In this document: positions 52,636 through 64,000 of the stretch, in pieces
How the letters are laid out: each line of letters starts with the position of its first letter
Position numbering within the stretch: the first letter of the stretch is position 1
NCBI GenBank assembly: GCA_026874595.1
Contig: CM049309.1
Span: 13,318,576 to 13,382,575, forward strand
Direction of reading: 5' to 3'
Source of the DNA: Sipunculus nudus
Taxonomy: Eukaryota > Annelida > Sipuncula > Golfingiida > Sipunculidae
DNA: 64,000 bases
Program-made: the position numbers and the translations under genes
The notes under the pieces: generated by a model
Told to the model about the DNA's origin: nothing
Database searches by the model: none
Seen by the model: only the letters and a program-made list of their open reading frames with translations

Positions 52636-53416
52636 TATATATATGGGGTCTCTGAGTGCTTTCTAGTAAATATATTATTAAAACTTTTTTTTTAAATCAT
52701 AACCCAAGTGGAGGAAGGCTAAAGGATCTCTCAGACCATAGTGGCTGTGGATTTATTCTACATCTGAATATGTTTCTGCTGCTAATCCTGACAGTAAAAA
52801 CAGAAGTGTGTGACTGGCGCAGCAAGAAGCCATACACACCCAACAAAACTGTCAAGATCAATTACTGAAAACATATCGGCTTCCCCAGCATGGACCTGTT
52901 TCCAGACCTCCCTGATAATTAAATATTTAATGGAAAAAAGAGCCTTGTGTGTGGCAAAGTGAAGGGAAATGAAGGGGAGTCCTAGGGTCACTGGGTTTGG
53001 TGTTTATTACGTAAAAAGTAGAGACCAGATTTTGCTGCTAATTTTAGTGAATTTATAATTTTAACCATTAACCCTTTCAGTGAATGTATATAATACATGT
53101 TAAAATGTGTGAAAATGTTTTTATTCTTATTATATATGTTATTGTTAAATTGCATGAAAATTGTAAATATCTTGTTTACAGTTTAGGTAAAATGCCGTGT
53201 TGTGGTTGTGCTTCAAGTGCTTGTGTGCAAATATTTTCATGTTCAGAGTATGCATGAAATGAGAAAATTCCTTGCATAATGGAGTCTGTTTGGTATCTGT
53301 ATGGGGAACATATAAGAAAATGTGCATTATGTTACAATCAGGCCTTCTAAGTTACAGATACCAGGGCGTTTTTGCTGTAATGTCATGCATATTTGCATGT
53401 ATAATGGGATTTAAGT

Positions 53417-53700
53417 TTTTTAGCTGAGCTGACTGAAAGTCATCTGAGGTATAGCAGTGACACTTTCTCAGTCAGCCTTCAACCGTCTGGTCTTCTGTTA
53501 TCCAGGCATATATTGTAACCACTAACCCTTGAAACTTGTAACTAAATATCCAGGTAGGTTAATAAAAAATCTCCTTGGAAACCTGAAATTTGATCACTGT
53601 GAACTGTATCCTCTGAGATGAAGTTTTCATATTAAAAAAAAGCTCATAAACATACCTTATAGACAAATTCAGACCCATGGGTCCCTTTTTTTTTATACCA
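53417..53700 (+). mobile_element. partial copy of the 17236-18312 repeat family
   Basis: TTTTTAGCTGAGCTGACTGA followed by CACTTTCTCAGTCAGCC and CCGTCTGGTCTTCTGTT matches, in forward orientation, the minus-strand end of the element at 18312. It contains a decayed relative of the AGGTCACAGTGACCT palindrome near 53600. The right border is not clear. Confidence 0.5.
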
Positions 53701-55014
53701 GTATGTTTGTGAACTTTTGAATTGATGGGGGTATTTTGCTCTCTCCTGAATGCTGTCTAGTTTATTCACTCGTTTGTCTACCTGAGCTACCAGGATAAGT
53801 CAAGCTATATATGGTTTTCATTAATTTAGATTTAATACAGTTTTTATTAGGATCCAGGAAAATTTTCCCTGCATGATCCCTTTCAAGCCTTTCAAAAACT
53901 TACATGTCTTATATATAAATATATAAAAATAATATTGATATACAGCAAGATTTTCTGTGTATCATGTTTTAACTGCACAAAAGATTAAAAAGTACCTAAT
54001 GTTGTTTTCCTTATTCTGAATATGTATGCACAGTATACTTACATTGTTATATCAATACGATGAAACATGAAGAAACTCAATCACTATTATGGCACCATTT
54101 TAACAGACTTACATTTCCACTTTGAATATTAGATGCTTAAAACAATACTATATGTTGAGATCATTTGGATTAACAAGCATTTGATAACTTTTAAGCAAGA
54201 CATAAAATCTCAAAACATTAAATTCAGACAAATTAAATTTCAGAGGATTGATTTCTGGGTAATCAGGTCACCAGTACTTGCATTACAATGTTTGATTATC
54301 GGTTTATGTATTTTTCATGTTGTGAACACGAAATTATATTCCTGTGAAATTCATGTTTCCAGTATTTTAGGTAGCCCTTGTTTCATATCCGCTGGGACAA
54401 AATCCAGCTATATGCACACAGAGCCATACTAGAATAACCATTAGTATAATGATGGTGGACTTTTGGCAGTGTAGGGAGTCCCAGAATGTAGACATGATTG
54501 TATTAACTGTGACAGTTTATGTGTAGAGGGCTGCAGGGTCATCATAACACTGCCACCCGTTTTTGTCTCATTGCATTTACCTCCGAGCATCCATGGTCAG
54601 TGTCAGGCTGCTGCATTTTTCCAGCAAGCGTGTCTGTTTGGAACCAGGAGACAGCAAAAGGGTGAAATGCCACCGCTAAAATGATTTCAAAATGGCTGCC
54701 TATAATCATCAATTCATTGTGGCCTGTTTGAACAAAACATTTTATTGAACGTTGCCATGGCCTTTATTAAGTTAAACCAGTTTGCCTACATTTACTGTCT
54801 GTATTACAGATATGCCTTCCCCTGGGATGTAATCCCAAAGAGTAATACATGATTACTGTATTTTTCAGCTCTGACTGTGCCAGAATCTCAGACACATTGA
54901 CTTTCCTTCTGTCTTATTTTCACATTTCATGGATTTTTTTAGTACTGAGATAATATTGTTTTAAGGTAAACATATAGGAATCTTACATTGTGTTGCATTT
55001 GTAACTCCATCATT

Positions 55015-56140
55015 GCTATTGACCCAGATCATTGACTTGTGTGTTTACACAGACCAAGATCATTCTCTTCTGTGTTCATACGAACCAAGATCATTAAATA
55101 TTTTCATATTTACAGGCTCACTCTATTGAATTCTATCTTGATATAGACCCGGATCATTGACTTCAAAATTTTTTACAGACCCAGATCATTGATTTCTATA
55201 GTGATACAGACCCCAATCATTGACCTGTTTGTTGATTGAAGTCCCTGGTCAAGATCAGTGACTTCTGTGTTAATATAGATCAAGATTATTGACTTGTATG
55301 TTGATACAGATCCAGATCATTGACTTCTGTGTTGAAACCGACCTTGATCATAGACTTCTATATTGATAAAGACCCAGACCATAGACTTCTACATGGATAC
55401 AGACCCAGATCATTGATATCTATTTGATACAGACCTGGATTATTAACATCTTAGGTGATACAGACCTAGTTTGTTGACTTCTGTTTTAATACAAACTTAG
55501 ATAGTTGTGTTCTTTGTTGATACAGACCCAGATCATTGGCTTATAAATTGATACAGACCCAGATAATTGACTTCTAAAGTGATACAGACCCAGATCATCG
55601 ACTTTTAAATTGATATACACCCAGATCATTGACTTCTGTTAAGATGTAGGCCCATATCATTGACTTCTAAATTTGAACAGACCCAGATCATATTGACATC
55701 TCTGTTGATGCATCCATGTTGATTGACTTTTTTGTTGAAATAGTTCCAGATCAAAGGCTTGTTTGTTGGAACAGACCCAGATCATTGACTTCTGTGTTGA
55801 AACAGACCCAGATCATTGACATCTGTGTTGATATAGACCGTGACCATTGACTTCTTTGTTGAAACAGACCCAGATTATTGATATCTGTGTTGATATGGAC
55901 CCAGATCATTGACTTCTGTGTTGAAACAGACCCAGATCATTGACATCTGTGTTGATATAGACCCAGACCATTGACTTCTTTGTTGAAACAGACCCAGATT
56001 AATGATATCTGTGTTGATATGGACCCAGATCATTGACTTCTGTGTTGATACAGACTTAGATCATTGTGTTCTGTGTTGATACAGACCAAGACCATTGAAC
56101 TCTGTTGATACAGACCCACTGTGTGGATTCTGTGTTGATA
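55015..56140. repeat. 31-bp minisatellite with 124-bp higher-order unit
   Basis: Units such as GACCCAGATCATTGACTTCT plus 11 further bases ending in a TTGATACA-type word repeat about 35 times at 31-bp spacing. Many units are diverged. At 55799-56046 a block of four units (124 bp) occurs twice with few differences (starting 55799 and 55923), indicating recent expansion of a four-unit block. Confidence 0.9.
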
Positions 56141-59100
56141 CAGCATATTCACAGTGATCAGTTATGTCGGTAGCAAGACATGGTTTTCATTCAGTTATCC
56201 ATTTTATATCAGCAACTAGATACTGAGTGATATACAGGTTATTCATTGTAATGATTAAATTTCAAGGAACTTTTCTTTCTGTGACACTTAAGGAGATGGC
56301 AGTCAGTATACTGATATGATAACCAGGCAGATGTTATTTTATCTTGTGAGAAAAACAGCAGACCAGGTGAAATCATGTCAGATGATGCCCCAGACGGTTT
56401 AAAATTGGTTAAATAATGAATAACTGGTTGTGTCAACATGCAGATGTTGTCTTCTCAAGGAATTCATGTGTTATAATATACAGACAGCTGAGGCCCATCT
56501 CAGTGTTTACTAAGTAAGGCTCATATGAAGAAAGAATACTGAATGTTGTATAATATTATCACAACATAATCTAATACTTATAAAAGGAATTCGGTCCATC
56601 TGTGTTCCCAATGTTCTCTGAAACCGCGTTGCATATGATACTGTGCTATACCTCATTTTAAAGGTTATTGTTCCCTCAGTGACATGGGTGAAATTAGAAT
56701 AAATAATTTTTAATGTACACATTATTTTTAGTGATTTTGCGTGTTTCCTGATATGAGCGGAGGCTATCGCCGAAAACAGCCGAACTGCCTCGGCAAAGAC
56801 CAGATTTTCTTTGAGGTCACCACAAGCCAAGAATTAAGCCGATTTAAGGACTTCCATGCATATGAATAACCTTGCTTTCAGTGACGGATTTATGCAAATT
56901 TGGGCTGACAATAGACAAAGGCTCTGACCCACGAGTGTGGTCAGTCAATGTAAAAAACACATGACTCTGGCTTGCTTTATGAAGAGGAGGGGTTAAACCA
57001 GGGAGGATTAAAGCCAAAACCTAGTACAAGGTCCCCATTTCTGGTAAAGGTTTGGGTCGGGGTGAGGCCGAACGTTCCAGGCCTCAATTATTGTCAAATT
57101 GGTCACTTACAATTAAAAAAGGTTGCAGCTGAAAAGGGGCACCGACCCACTGGACTCCCCTTGGGTCCGCTTCTGCTACCAACGAGGTATGCAAATTTCC
57201 GCTTCATTCTTCAGGAACAGTTTCCTTGCTTTAAAACGTACATTTAATTCATCTTTCATGTCTTTCTACTCCAATTAAATATGAGGTTAAGTTAACCTAT
57301 GTTGAATTAATGTCATCCTCACATTAACCTGTACTTTGAACGGCCAAAAATAGTAACCAGTCAAAGATCATCGAAAACCGAAGTGCCCCCTCGTCCCATT
57401 CCGGTTCGCAAAATAATGTAAACATCACCACTGACCAGGTCTTCAAGGTCAACCTACCAGTGTATGAATTTCTGAAGCAACTGGAGGATCACCTACGCAG
57501 TGTCTTGACGAGGTTATAAGTTTATATGGACGGTATGATGTTTAGGATTCATGTACTGGAGAAGTAAGATGCAGATAAAAAGAAGTTGCAAAATTAAGAT
57601 GCAAGCAGTTAGACATAAAAACGATTCCTGTTCATAGAAGTGTTGTGCCTCAGTGAGGTGCGCGAGTTATTCTACAGTTGTGCCAAACAACTGAAAGTCT
57701 ATATTTTCTTTAAATTCTTGAATAAAAAAGGACCCAACAATTCTCTCAATTGATACATATCCCCAACCCCAGTAAAAGGCCCGGTATACCCGGTTTATCA
57801 GCTAGTACATTATTTATTATATGTTGTTACCATGATTAGTTCATGGCTTTTACTGGCAAGTGATTTATATCTAATTTTAAACATTTTTTTTTAAGGTATG
57901 GCATGGTAAAACATAATAGTTTGTTGTCAAACTCATTGTTTTAAACCAGGTAGTTTGTTTCAAGTTGACTTGTATATGGTTAACTTCTAATTAGTCAGTA
58001 AATTGTAAGCACTTTACAAAATATCTTCCCCCAAATCCCTTTATGGAAAAAAAGGAACACCATTGAAACAAGTATCTGATCATCAGTATTTAGACGTAAT
58101 CCAGTTAAAAAATACTTCTTGGCCTTGAATAAATCAGGTACTGATTTAATAAGATGGAAAAACCATGTTTCTTTGCCAAGAATGTGAATCAGACATTTAC
58201 TTTAATATATGGGTAAATAATCTATAAAATTTTTCATGACCCTTTGATGAAACTGGCAAGGTCATCTTTTAATAGACTTTGGTACATAAAAACATGCCAT
58301 AATTAAGAAAAGCCTCTGATATGGGGACACAAACCCTAAGTGGAAGATGGATTTCATGTAGTGCCCCTGAAGTTGGAATGTTAATTCAACCTGTGTTATT
58401 CCTGGGAACGTTTTCATTGAAAATATTTTGCAAACACCCCTGGACATTGTGGTATCACTGCCCTTGACTATAAACACAACGGACAACAGCCATGGTCCCC
58501 CATGCTGTACATTAATTTACCAACACACATAGAGTAAGGTTATTGTTCTCTGTGACGTGATGACTTACACTCCAAAGATGGCCATATCATCACATGCTGA
58601 GTCCTAGTGAAATAAAAAATGCTGTAATAACATCCATTCCAGGGTTATATACACTTGGATTTACACCATAATTTAATCACTTGGAGATTTTCACAATGCC
58701 AACCTATATAAAAAATTTCATTAACATTGATGATACATTTCTTAAGATATCTTGCAGACACACACAGAGAATGGAATGAGAACAAAAACCCTTGCTTCAC
58801 ACAGTGTTAAATATTATAAAAGAAAGATGCTATCCAGATCTTTCGCTTCATTAAGAAGCACCAGGGAAGTCGTTAAGTTGCATACTATAGTTCAACAACA
58901 TAGGGATGGTTGTTCAAGAGTGTTATTCCAGTTTCTTCTCTGCAGATATGGGTCCAGTCCCTACCAAACCCTCCATCAATTGATGTCCACTGTGAGATTG
59001 TCTTCTCTGATTTTGTTCCCTTGTCAAACGTACTTCATTCCTCACAGGTTTTTCAAAACTGTTCATGTGCCACAGTCTATTGTACAAACCTTGGTGTTGC

Positions 59101-60035
59101 AAGTTGCATGTCAGAATTAAACATTTACTGTTAGTAATTTTGATAAATTAAAAATTAGAATATTCCATTCTGTGTCACCATGCAGAGTGGTACACAGTTC
59201 TGTAATTTTCAAATATTGAACAGAAATTATATGAGCATTGTATAATTTTCACCGATAACTCATTGGGCATGCTGAAGTAGAATACACTGTAATAATAATA
59301 TCAGTTGAACATGTTATCACTTGTGATATTATTTGTAGGCATAGCCAAACCTGTCACTGGTTGATTTGTTTTATGAGTATTTTTTTCATTAATATAACAA
59401 ATTCGTAATTGCATGGGTGTTCACCTAGAATAACTACTGAGTAATTCCAGTTATTAAGTGAACAGTGCATACAGTGGTCTGTTGTTTTAGTCTTAAGGTT
59501 ATTTGTTAAACCAACAGTGTAAAATATGAAGATAATCAGCTACATGTGCAATCATTCTAAGTTATTGGTGGTTCATGTATTAACAAATGTTTATCACAGA
59601 CTTTTTATTACTCACATATTTTTAATGCATGATATGTTGTGGCATTATTAGTATTAAAATTGTGAGTTGGAAGCAACTGAACACTTTAGTTAAATTCTCA
59701 GATTGGTTCAAATTAATTTCTCTAGGGGTGGCAGGATTATTTTCTGAACCCCTCATTTGCGCCAAATGGGTCATAGCAAATTTCAAAGGTCCTCTAATTT
59801 TACTAATTAAGCCGTAATAGTTCAGATTATGAAAATGTTTAAATTACTAATATTAATTAATTGAAAAAGAAGGAGAGATTGAATTGTTGTTTACTTAACA
59901 TTAGCTTAGCTTATAACTATTAATTCATTTTCAGCACTGAATAAAATAAATATAACATAAATATTAATAAAAAGATAATTCTTGTGCAGTGTTAACCTTT
60001 GGGTGTAAGTCAGGAATTATTTCATTATTTATGAC
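56141..60035. other. intronic, no exon recognised
   Basis: Open frames at 56510-56830, 56972-57247 and 58752-59134 have no recognised domain and lack convincing splice borders. The segment 57000-57190 is GC-richer than its surroundings and may be an old mobile-element piece. Confidence 0.45.
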
Positions 60036-61326
60036 TAGTGGTGTGCCAATTAATCAATCATATCAGCGATTGGTCGTTTTCTATCACAATCAATTGAATC
60101 CATTGCAGTTTTGCATAATCAATCATAATCGATTATGTATGTACATGTAAAGAAGTAATATTATCCTGAAAAAAATCTAATCCTGTCAGAGATTATGATT
60201 ATTCAGACTGGATTGTCAGGTGATCTGTGGTACATGGTAACATGCTCTGTATGTAATCATCCCATGCGACTGATCGTATATAATTCATTAATATCATAAT
60301 ATAGACTTCTGGCATTTGATGGCCTTTACCTCCATCATCTTTCAATAATTGATGATGAATCTACAATTTGTGTGCCATCATATTTGATATTTCATGATAT
60401 AATTCTGGAGTTCATATATCCACATAGTGAGATTGTTATACATTAGCTCAGAGGGTAAAATGATTAGGTATAAATGTTTAGGTATGTACCGGAACATGGA
60501 ACAAATTAGTATTTTTTTACATAGAAATTAGCAGTAGGAATTGGTTGGAAAACCATGTTTGATGATTGAAAGAAAAAAAAAATAGGCCATGATCAATTAT
60601 CAATTATTATAAACATGTGACTTCTATATTTCCATGATATCTGCTTTGTAAGTTAGTATTCACATAACTTTAAATCATGTTACCATGGTAACTGTACACA
60701 TTGAGGTGCATCTCTGGTTTGTTCATTAACAGCAGATAGGTGCTTGATTTTAAAACAGACACCAAAATCACAACGAATATTCAAGGTCCAGTGTTGTACT
60801 AGAGTCAAGACCCTCCTAGGCCAAGGCTGAGTCTGAGTCATAGCCCTTTGAGGCTGACACCAAGGCCAAGTCACGGCTCTCCGAGGCCAAGACTCCACCA
60901 TCCAAGTCAGAGTCAATACAACTAAGACTCTATGAGTTAATGGCTCTAATGCAGGTATACAAAATAGGTCAAACTTTAGCTGCCTTCGGCCGGCTTTGGG
61001 CCATGTCACCGAGGCCAGAAGGCTCGAGGCCAAGTCAGAGTCACAGCCTTCTGAGGCTAAGGCCGAGTCAGAGGCAGGCGGAACTCAGCCCGAGACCAAG
61101 ACTGGTCTCGAGACCTCCAACAGTATTAAAGTCACACTGAAATGGCCAGATTGATGACATTTTTCTGCTGCTGAATATTCAAGAATGGAATATTTCTTTC
61201 TAGATAGTCCTGCTTCTTTGCATGTTTATTTATAATCATTTGTGATTGACCGTGCAAAGATGAAACATAATCAACCAATTGTGAAGGAAAACAACCAATC
61301 AAAGTTACTTAACTGGCACACCACTA
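60036..61326. mobile_element. non-autonomous hAT-like element, 1.29 kb
   Basis: The left end TAGTGGTGTGCCAATTAATC and the right end read inverted, TAGTGGTGTGCCAGTTAAGT, match over the first 13 bases. The match continues in degenerate form for about 70 bp (left GATTGGTCGTTTTCTATCAC against right GATTGGTTGTTTTCCTTCAC). The TAGTGGTGTGCC start is typical of hAT ends (family knowledge). No transposase frame is seen. A clear 8-bp target duplication was not found, so the copy is old or the ends are slightly off. It contains the GA-rich minisatellite at 60800-61100. Confidence 0.7.
60800..61100. repeat. GAGGCCAAG-type minisatellite inside the hAT-like element
   Basis: Degenerate units built from GAGGCCAAGTCAGAGTCAC and CCTTCTGAGGCTAAGGCC are GC-rich against an AT-rich background. 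The minus-strand open frame across it (60680-61033) is a translation of this repeat. Confidence 0.7.
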
Positions 61327-61807
61327 ATAGAAATACTACTGTTACAGAGACTGTTATATATAAGCACAGGAAGCATTAGCTTCTTTTTGTATAACCAGAA
61401 TAACTTATTGATCAGATAAATTGAAACTGACTGTCCATTATCAATACATATGATATATCACATTATGATTAATCTAAGGATAAATGTTAATTTTGAATTC
61501 AGATACATGTGTGATTCATGGTGAAACGGTGAAATTAATCTTAGTCACAGGATTTGTGTGTGTATAAATATATATTGTGCATTTCAGTATACCCTAATAG
61601 ATTTGTATAGTTACAGGAAGATTTGTTAATTACCGGTACTCATGCACAGCATGATTCATGGTAAGATATCCTGGTAAACATTTGATGCACAGTACAGAAG
61701 TATATTTCAATACCAAGATAACAGACAGGGGTCTCTTAAGAACCATATTCATTACTAGAAGGTCCTGATAAAAGGGCAAGTTACTTCTAACAGTCCCACA
61801 GGAATAA

Positions 61808-61826
61808 CCACTGGAGGGCAGTCATT
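61808..61826 (+). promoter_or_regulatory. weak CTCF-like motif
   Basis: CCACTGGAGGGCAGTCA has one mismatch to the core CCA[CG][CT]AG[AG][TG]GGC[AG]. Confidence 0.25.
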
Positions 61827-61879
61827 AAAGAGCAAATTACCTCCACCATTTTCAAATATTTAGAAGATAGTGAACAAGA

Positions 61880-61965
61880 ACCCTGAAACATACTGCCTGG
61901 TCTGGGATTTAAACTGTTACTTCAATGCAAATGAGCATCTTAACTACCTGCTGGACCATCCACCT
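61880..61965 (-). repeat. tRNA-like SINE head, minus strand
   Basis: On the minus strand, GGTCCAGCAGGTAGTTAAGA (box-A-like, near 61955) is followed about 40 bp later by CAGTTTAAATCCCAG (box-B-like, 61902-61916). The spacing fits a tRNA-derived SINE. A clean cloverleaf is not evident. A related B-box-like word GGGTTTAAATTCC lies on the minus strand near 32600. Confidence 0.45.
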
Positions 61966-62327
61966 GACTACAGGTCCTTATTTCATGATTCATTTCTTGG
62001 GCCACGGTCGGGGAGTGCTAATATGGAAGGGAGGAACCAAAGATAATTTCAAGAGAAAAATTATCTGGGTTCTCCATTGGGATGGATCTGTATTTACGAC
62101 AAGGTATAATGGGTTCTTTGTAATACCATGACTAATCATCACACAGAATGTCATGAAAACCTGTACTTGTCTTTGAGAGGTAATGCAATCACACTCTCGT
62201 TCCATCTGATTGCCACACACTTCAGTTTTCCTACAGTGATTTTCTTTGTCAATTGAACTTCCACCTTTCTTAAAAGGTCATACTGTATAAATGTAGGATC
62301 AGAGGTTAGCATATACATTTTATCAGC

Positions 62328-62328
62328 A

Positions 62329-62421
<93 letters not shown>
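62328..62421. repeat. (TA)n microsatellite
   Basis: About 94 bp of TA with one GTA interruption. Confidence 0.95.
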
Positions 62422-62424
<3 letters not shown>

Positions 62425-62799
62425 TGGAGAATGAAGCATTGATTAAACATTTCTCAGAGAATGTAATACTTTTTTATGCCTTTAAGAATAGCCCATCATC
62501 ACTGCACTCTGAGCCTTACTCCGGGGCTCCATTAATCGCTGTTCAAAACAGCTGCTTAAATGTCAGAGGTGATCAGAACTGAATCATGTGATTATTAATC
62601 TTTAGGCAGAGCTATTTGTTAAATATTATTTTTTTGTGAACACAGTTTGTTTACTTTTTGTTACTATTGTTGTGAGGCAGTTATTAATTCCCGCTGTATT
62701 CTGCGACATTTGTGTTGCATGCACGAATGGAAATGGAAAATGTCATAGCAGAAGACAAGCAATAACCGCAGCATTCATCACAGACGTAAACCTGTACAT

Positions 62800-63330
62800 C
62801 ATCAGAATACCAGAACATATAAAATAACATATACTCCAGGATATGTAAAATTGCAGATACTCCAGAACATATGTAAAAATAAAATATATATTCCAGAATA
62901 TGTAAAATAATGTATACTCTAGAACATGTACAATAATAGGTACTCCTGAACATGTAAAATAACATGTTCACCAGAACATGTAAAATAACATATACTCAAG
63001 AACATGTAAAACAATTAATATTCCAGAATGTGTAAAATAACATGTCCTCCAGAATATGTAAAATAACATGTGCCTGAGAATATGTAAAATAATATGTATT
63101 CCAGAATGTGTAAAATAACATGTTCTCAGGAACATGTAAAAGAACATGTACTCCAGAACATTTAAAATACTATATACTCCAGAACATGTAAGATAATTAT
63201 ATACTCCAGAACATGAAAATAACAGACTCCAAAGTTGGAAAATAATATGTACTCCAGAACATTTAACATGACAGACTCCAGAACATGTAAATTAACATTG
63301 ACTTCAGGACATGTAAAATAACTTTTGTTA
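62800..63330. repeat. 26-bp minisatellite
   Basis: Units of about 26 bp, AGAACATGTAAAATAACATA plus TACTCC, repeat roughly 20 times with much variation. Minus-strand open frames here (62684-62971, 63162-63380) are translations of it (recurring HVLEYI-like phrases). Confidence 0.9.
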
Positions 63331-64000
63331 GATCTTAATGCTATATCAGTTCTGGGATTTGTTTCCTGGCCAGTGGCCATGATCTCTTGAAAATTCTGTG
63401 TTGGACAGTTTAGCAGGACTCATTAAATCTTGTGAGGATGTCCACCAGGCAGGTGGGATTCTTGTTTCAAAGACAGCTTAGCAGGTGGATTCCTTGTGAT
63501 ACGGCACAAGTGATTCTAAACTTGGCTGTAATAATAGCGAGTTGATGACACCAGTACCAGCAGGTGATTGGTGACTTGTACAATTCCTGACACCTCTGTG
63601 GCACACCTTAGAACTGCCAGTCTGATGTATTACCTCTTGATGACATCACTAAAAACTATTTCTGTCGTGTTAAATGTCACTGTCAGTGTAAAGCATTAGA
63701 TATAGATATGGCGGCAGCACAATATGTACTTTTGGGTCAAGTATTTTGGATGGTATACAATAAATGTAGAAATCCACACAGGGTATTGTGATATGGATAT
63801 ATATACATCAACTGCTGTACTGCTGATGTATATATTTCACCAAGTTCACTTCGTACACATCAAGAACAACCAAGTGGAATTATGTGTTTGCTGCTGTTGG
63901 TTTGTCTTCCAGCAATTCATTTTAAAATTTATAAATGAATTTTGATGAAATTTTGTTCAGGGTTAAAGGTACACTCAATACACATCATTTATATTTGGAG
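63331..64000. other. right edge, no exon recognised
   Basis: No kinase or other domain seen. Frames near 63724-63945 show no recognisable motif. Confidence 0.4.

Larger units (their letters stand above)
34648..64000 (+). other. probable intron 2 of the kinase gene, continuing past the window
   Basis: Starts with the consensus donor GTAAGA. Kinase subdomains V-XI (hinge, HRD, DFG, APE) were looked for and not found on the + strand, so the next exon is probably outside the window; a short exon could have been missed. Besides the elements listed separately, the stretch is AT-rich unique-looking sequence with (TA)n tracts. Confidence 0.55.

Noticed and set aside
56972-57247. 91-codon frame in a GC-richer patch
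   Set aside because: No recognisable domain; possibly an old mobile-element fragment, but nothing definite.
58752-59134. Overlapping frames containing an HRD-like tripeptide considered as a kinase exon
   Set aside because: The residues after HRD (GCSRV) do not fit the kinase catalytic loop HRDLKxxN, and the flanks lack kinase features.
62800-63330. CRISPR-like look of the 26-bp repeats
   Set aside because: There are no spacers between conserved repeats; units are contiguous and degenerate, and the DNA is eukaryotic.

Overview
The window looks like animal nuclear DNA, most likely from a bivalve mollusc. The evidence is very low gene density, AT-rich non-coding sequence, many microsatellites, and spliced coding exons with GT..AG borders. 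There are also several repeat types that I associate with bivalve genomes: a Pearl/Helentron-like tandem-core element, repeats opening with an ACAAGAG-type end, and tRNA-derived SINEs. The taxon is an inference from repeat style; no rRNA or mitochondrial marker is present.

Only one protein-coding gene can be supported. It is on the + strand and is an AMPK-related (CAMK-like) serine/threonine kinase closest in my reading to the HUNK/SIK group. Exon 1 (28632-28802) carries the start codon and the glycine-rich loop. Exon 2 (34519-34647) carries the VAIK lysine and the helix-C glutamate. Both junctions are phase 0. The rest of the kinase domain was not found, so the gene very probably continues beyond 64000 and 34648-64000 is mostly or entirely intron 2. 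A GC-richer stretch upstream (about 27720-28631) has a TATA-like box, a CCAAT box and cAMP-response-element (CRE)-like sites inside a 42-bp duplication, and is the likely promoter/5' UTR.

Region by region: 1-13600 is intergenic, with microsatellites, poly-G/poly-C runs, a degenerate tandem repeat, a tRNA-like SINE and two CTCF-like motifs. 14040-14740 is a decayed LINE reverse-transcriptase end. 17236-18312 is a bivalve-type interspersed repeat with oestrogen-response-element-like palindromes. 18690-20600 is a tandem array with a 322-bp period arranged as a 644-bp A-B dimer, each unit holding a near-consensus CTCF motif. 21170-22060 is an older ~141-bp tandem repeat broken by a SINE. 25484-25571 is a nearly perfect fold-back element. 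The kinase gene starts near 27.7 kb.

Its long second intron is built from mobile elements and satellites: a ~143-bp repeat (39720-40190), a Harbinger-like MITE with TTA target duplication (41215-41431), a Pearl/Helentron-like element (46849-48399), a 54-bp minisatellite (49205-50125), two possible hAT-like ends (50874 and 52196), a 31-bp minisatellite with a 124-bp higher-order repeat (55015-56140), a 1.29-kb non-autonomous hAT-like element (60036-61326) and a 26-bp minisatellite (62800-63330).

The most interesting structural signal is the CTCF-motif array in the 322-bp repeat. All calls come from reading the sequence; no search was run.
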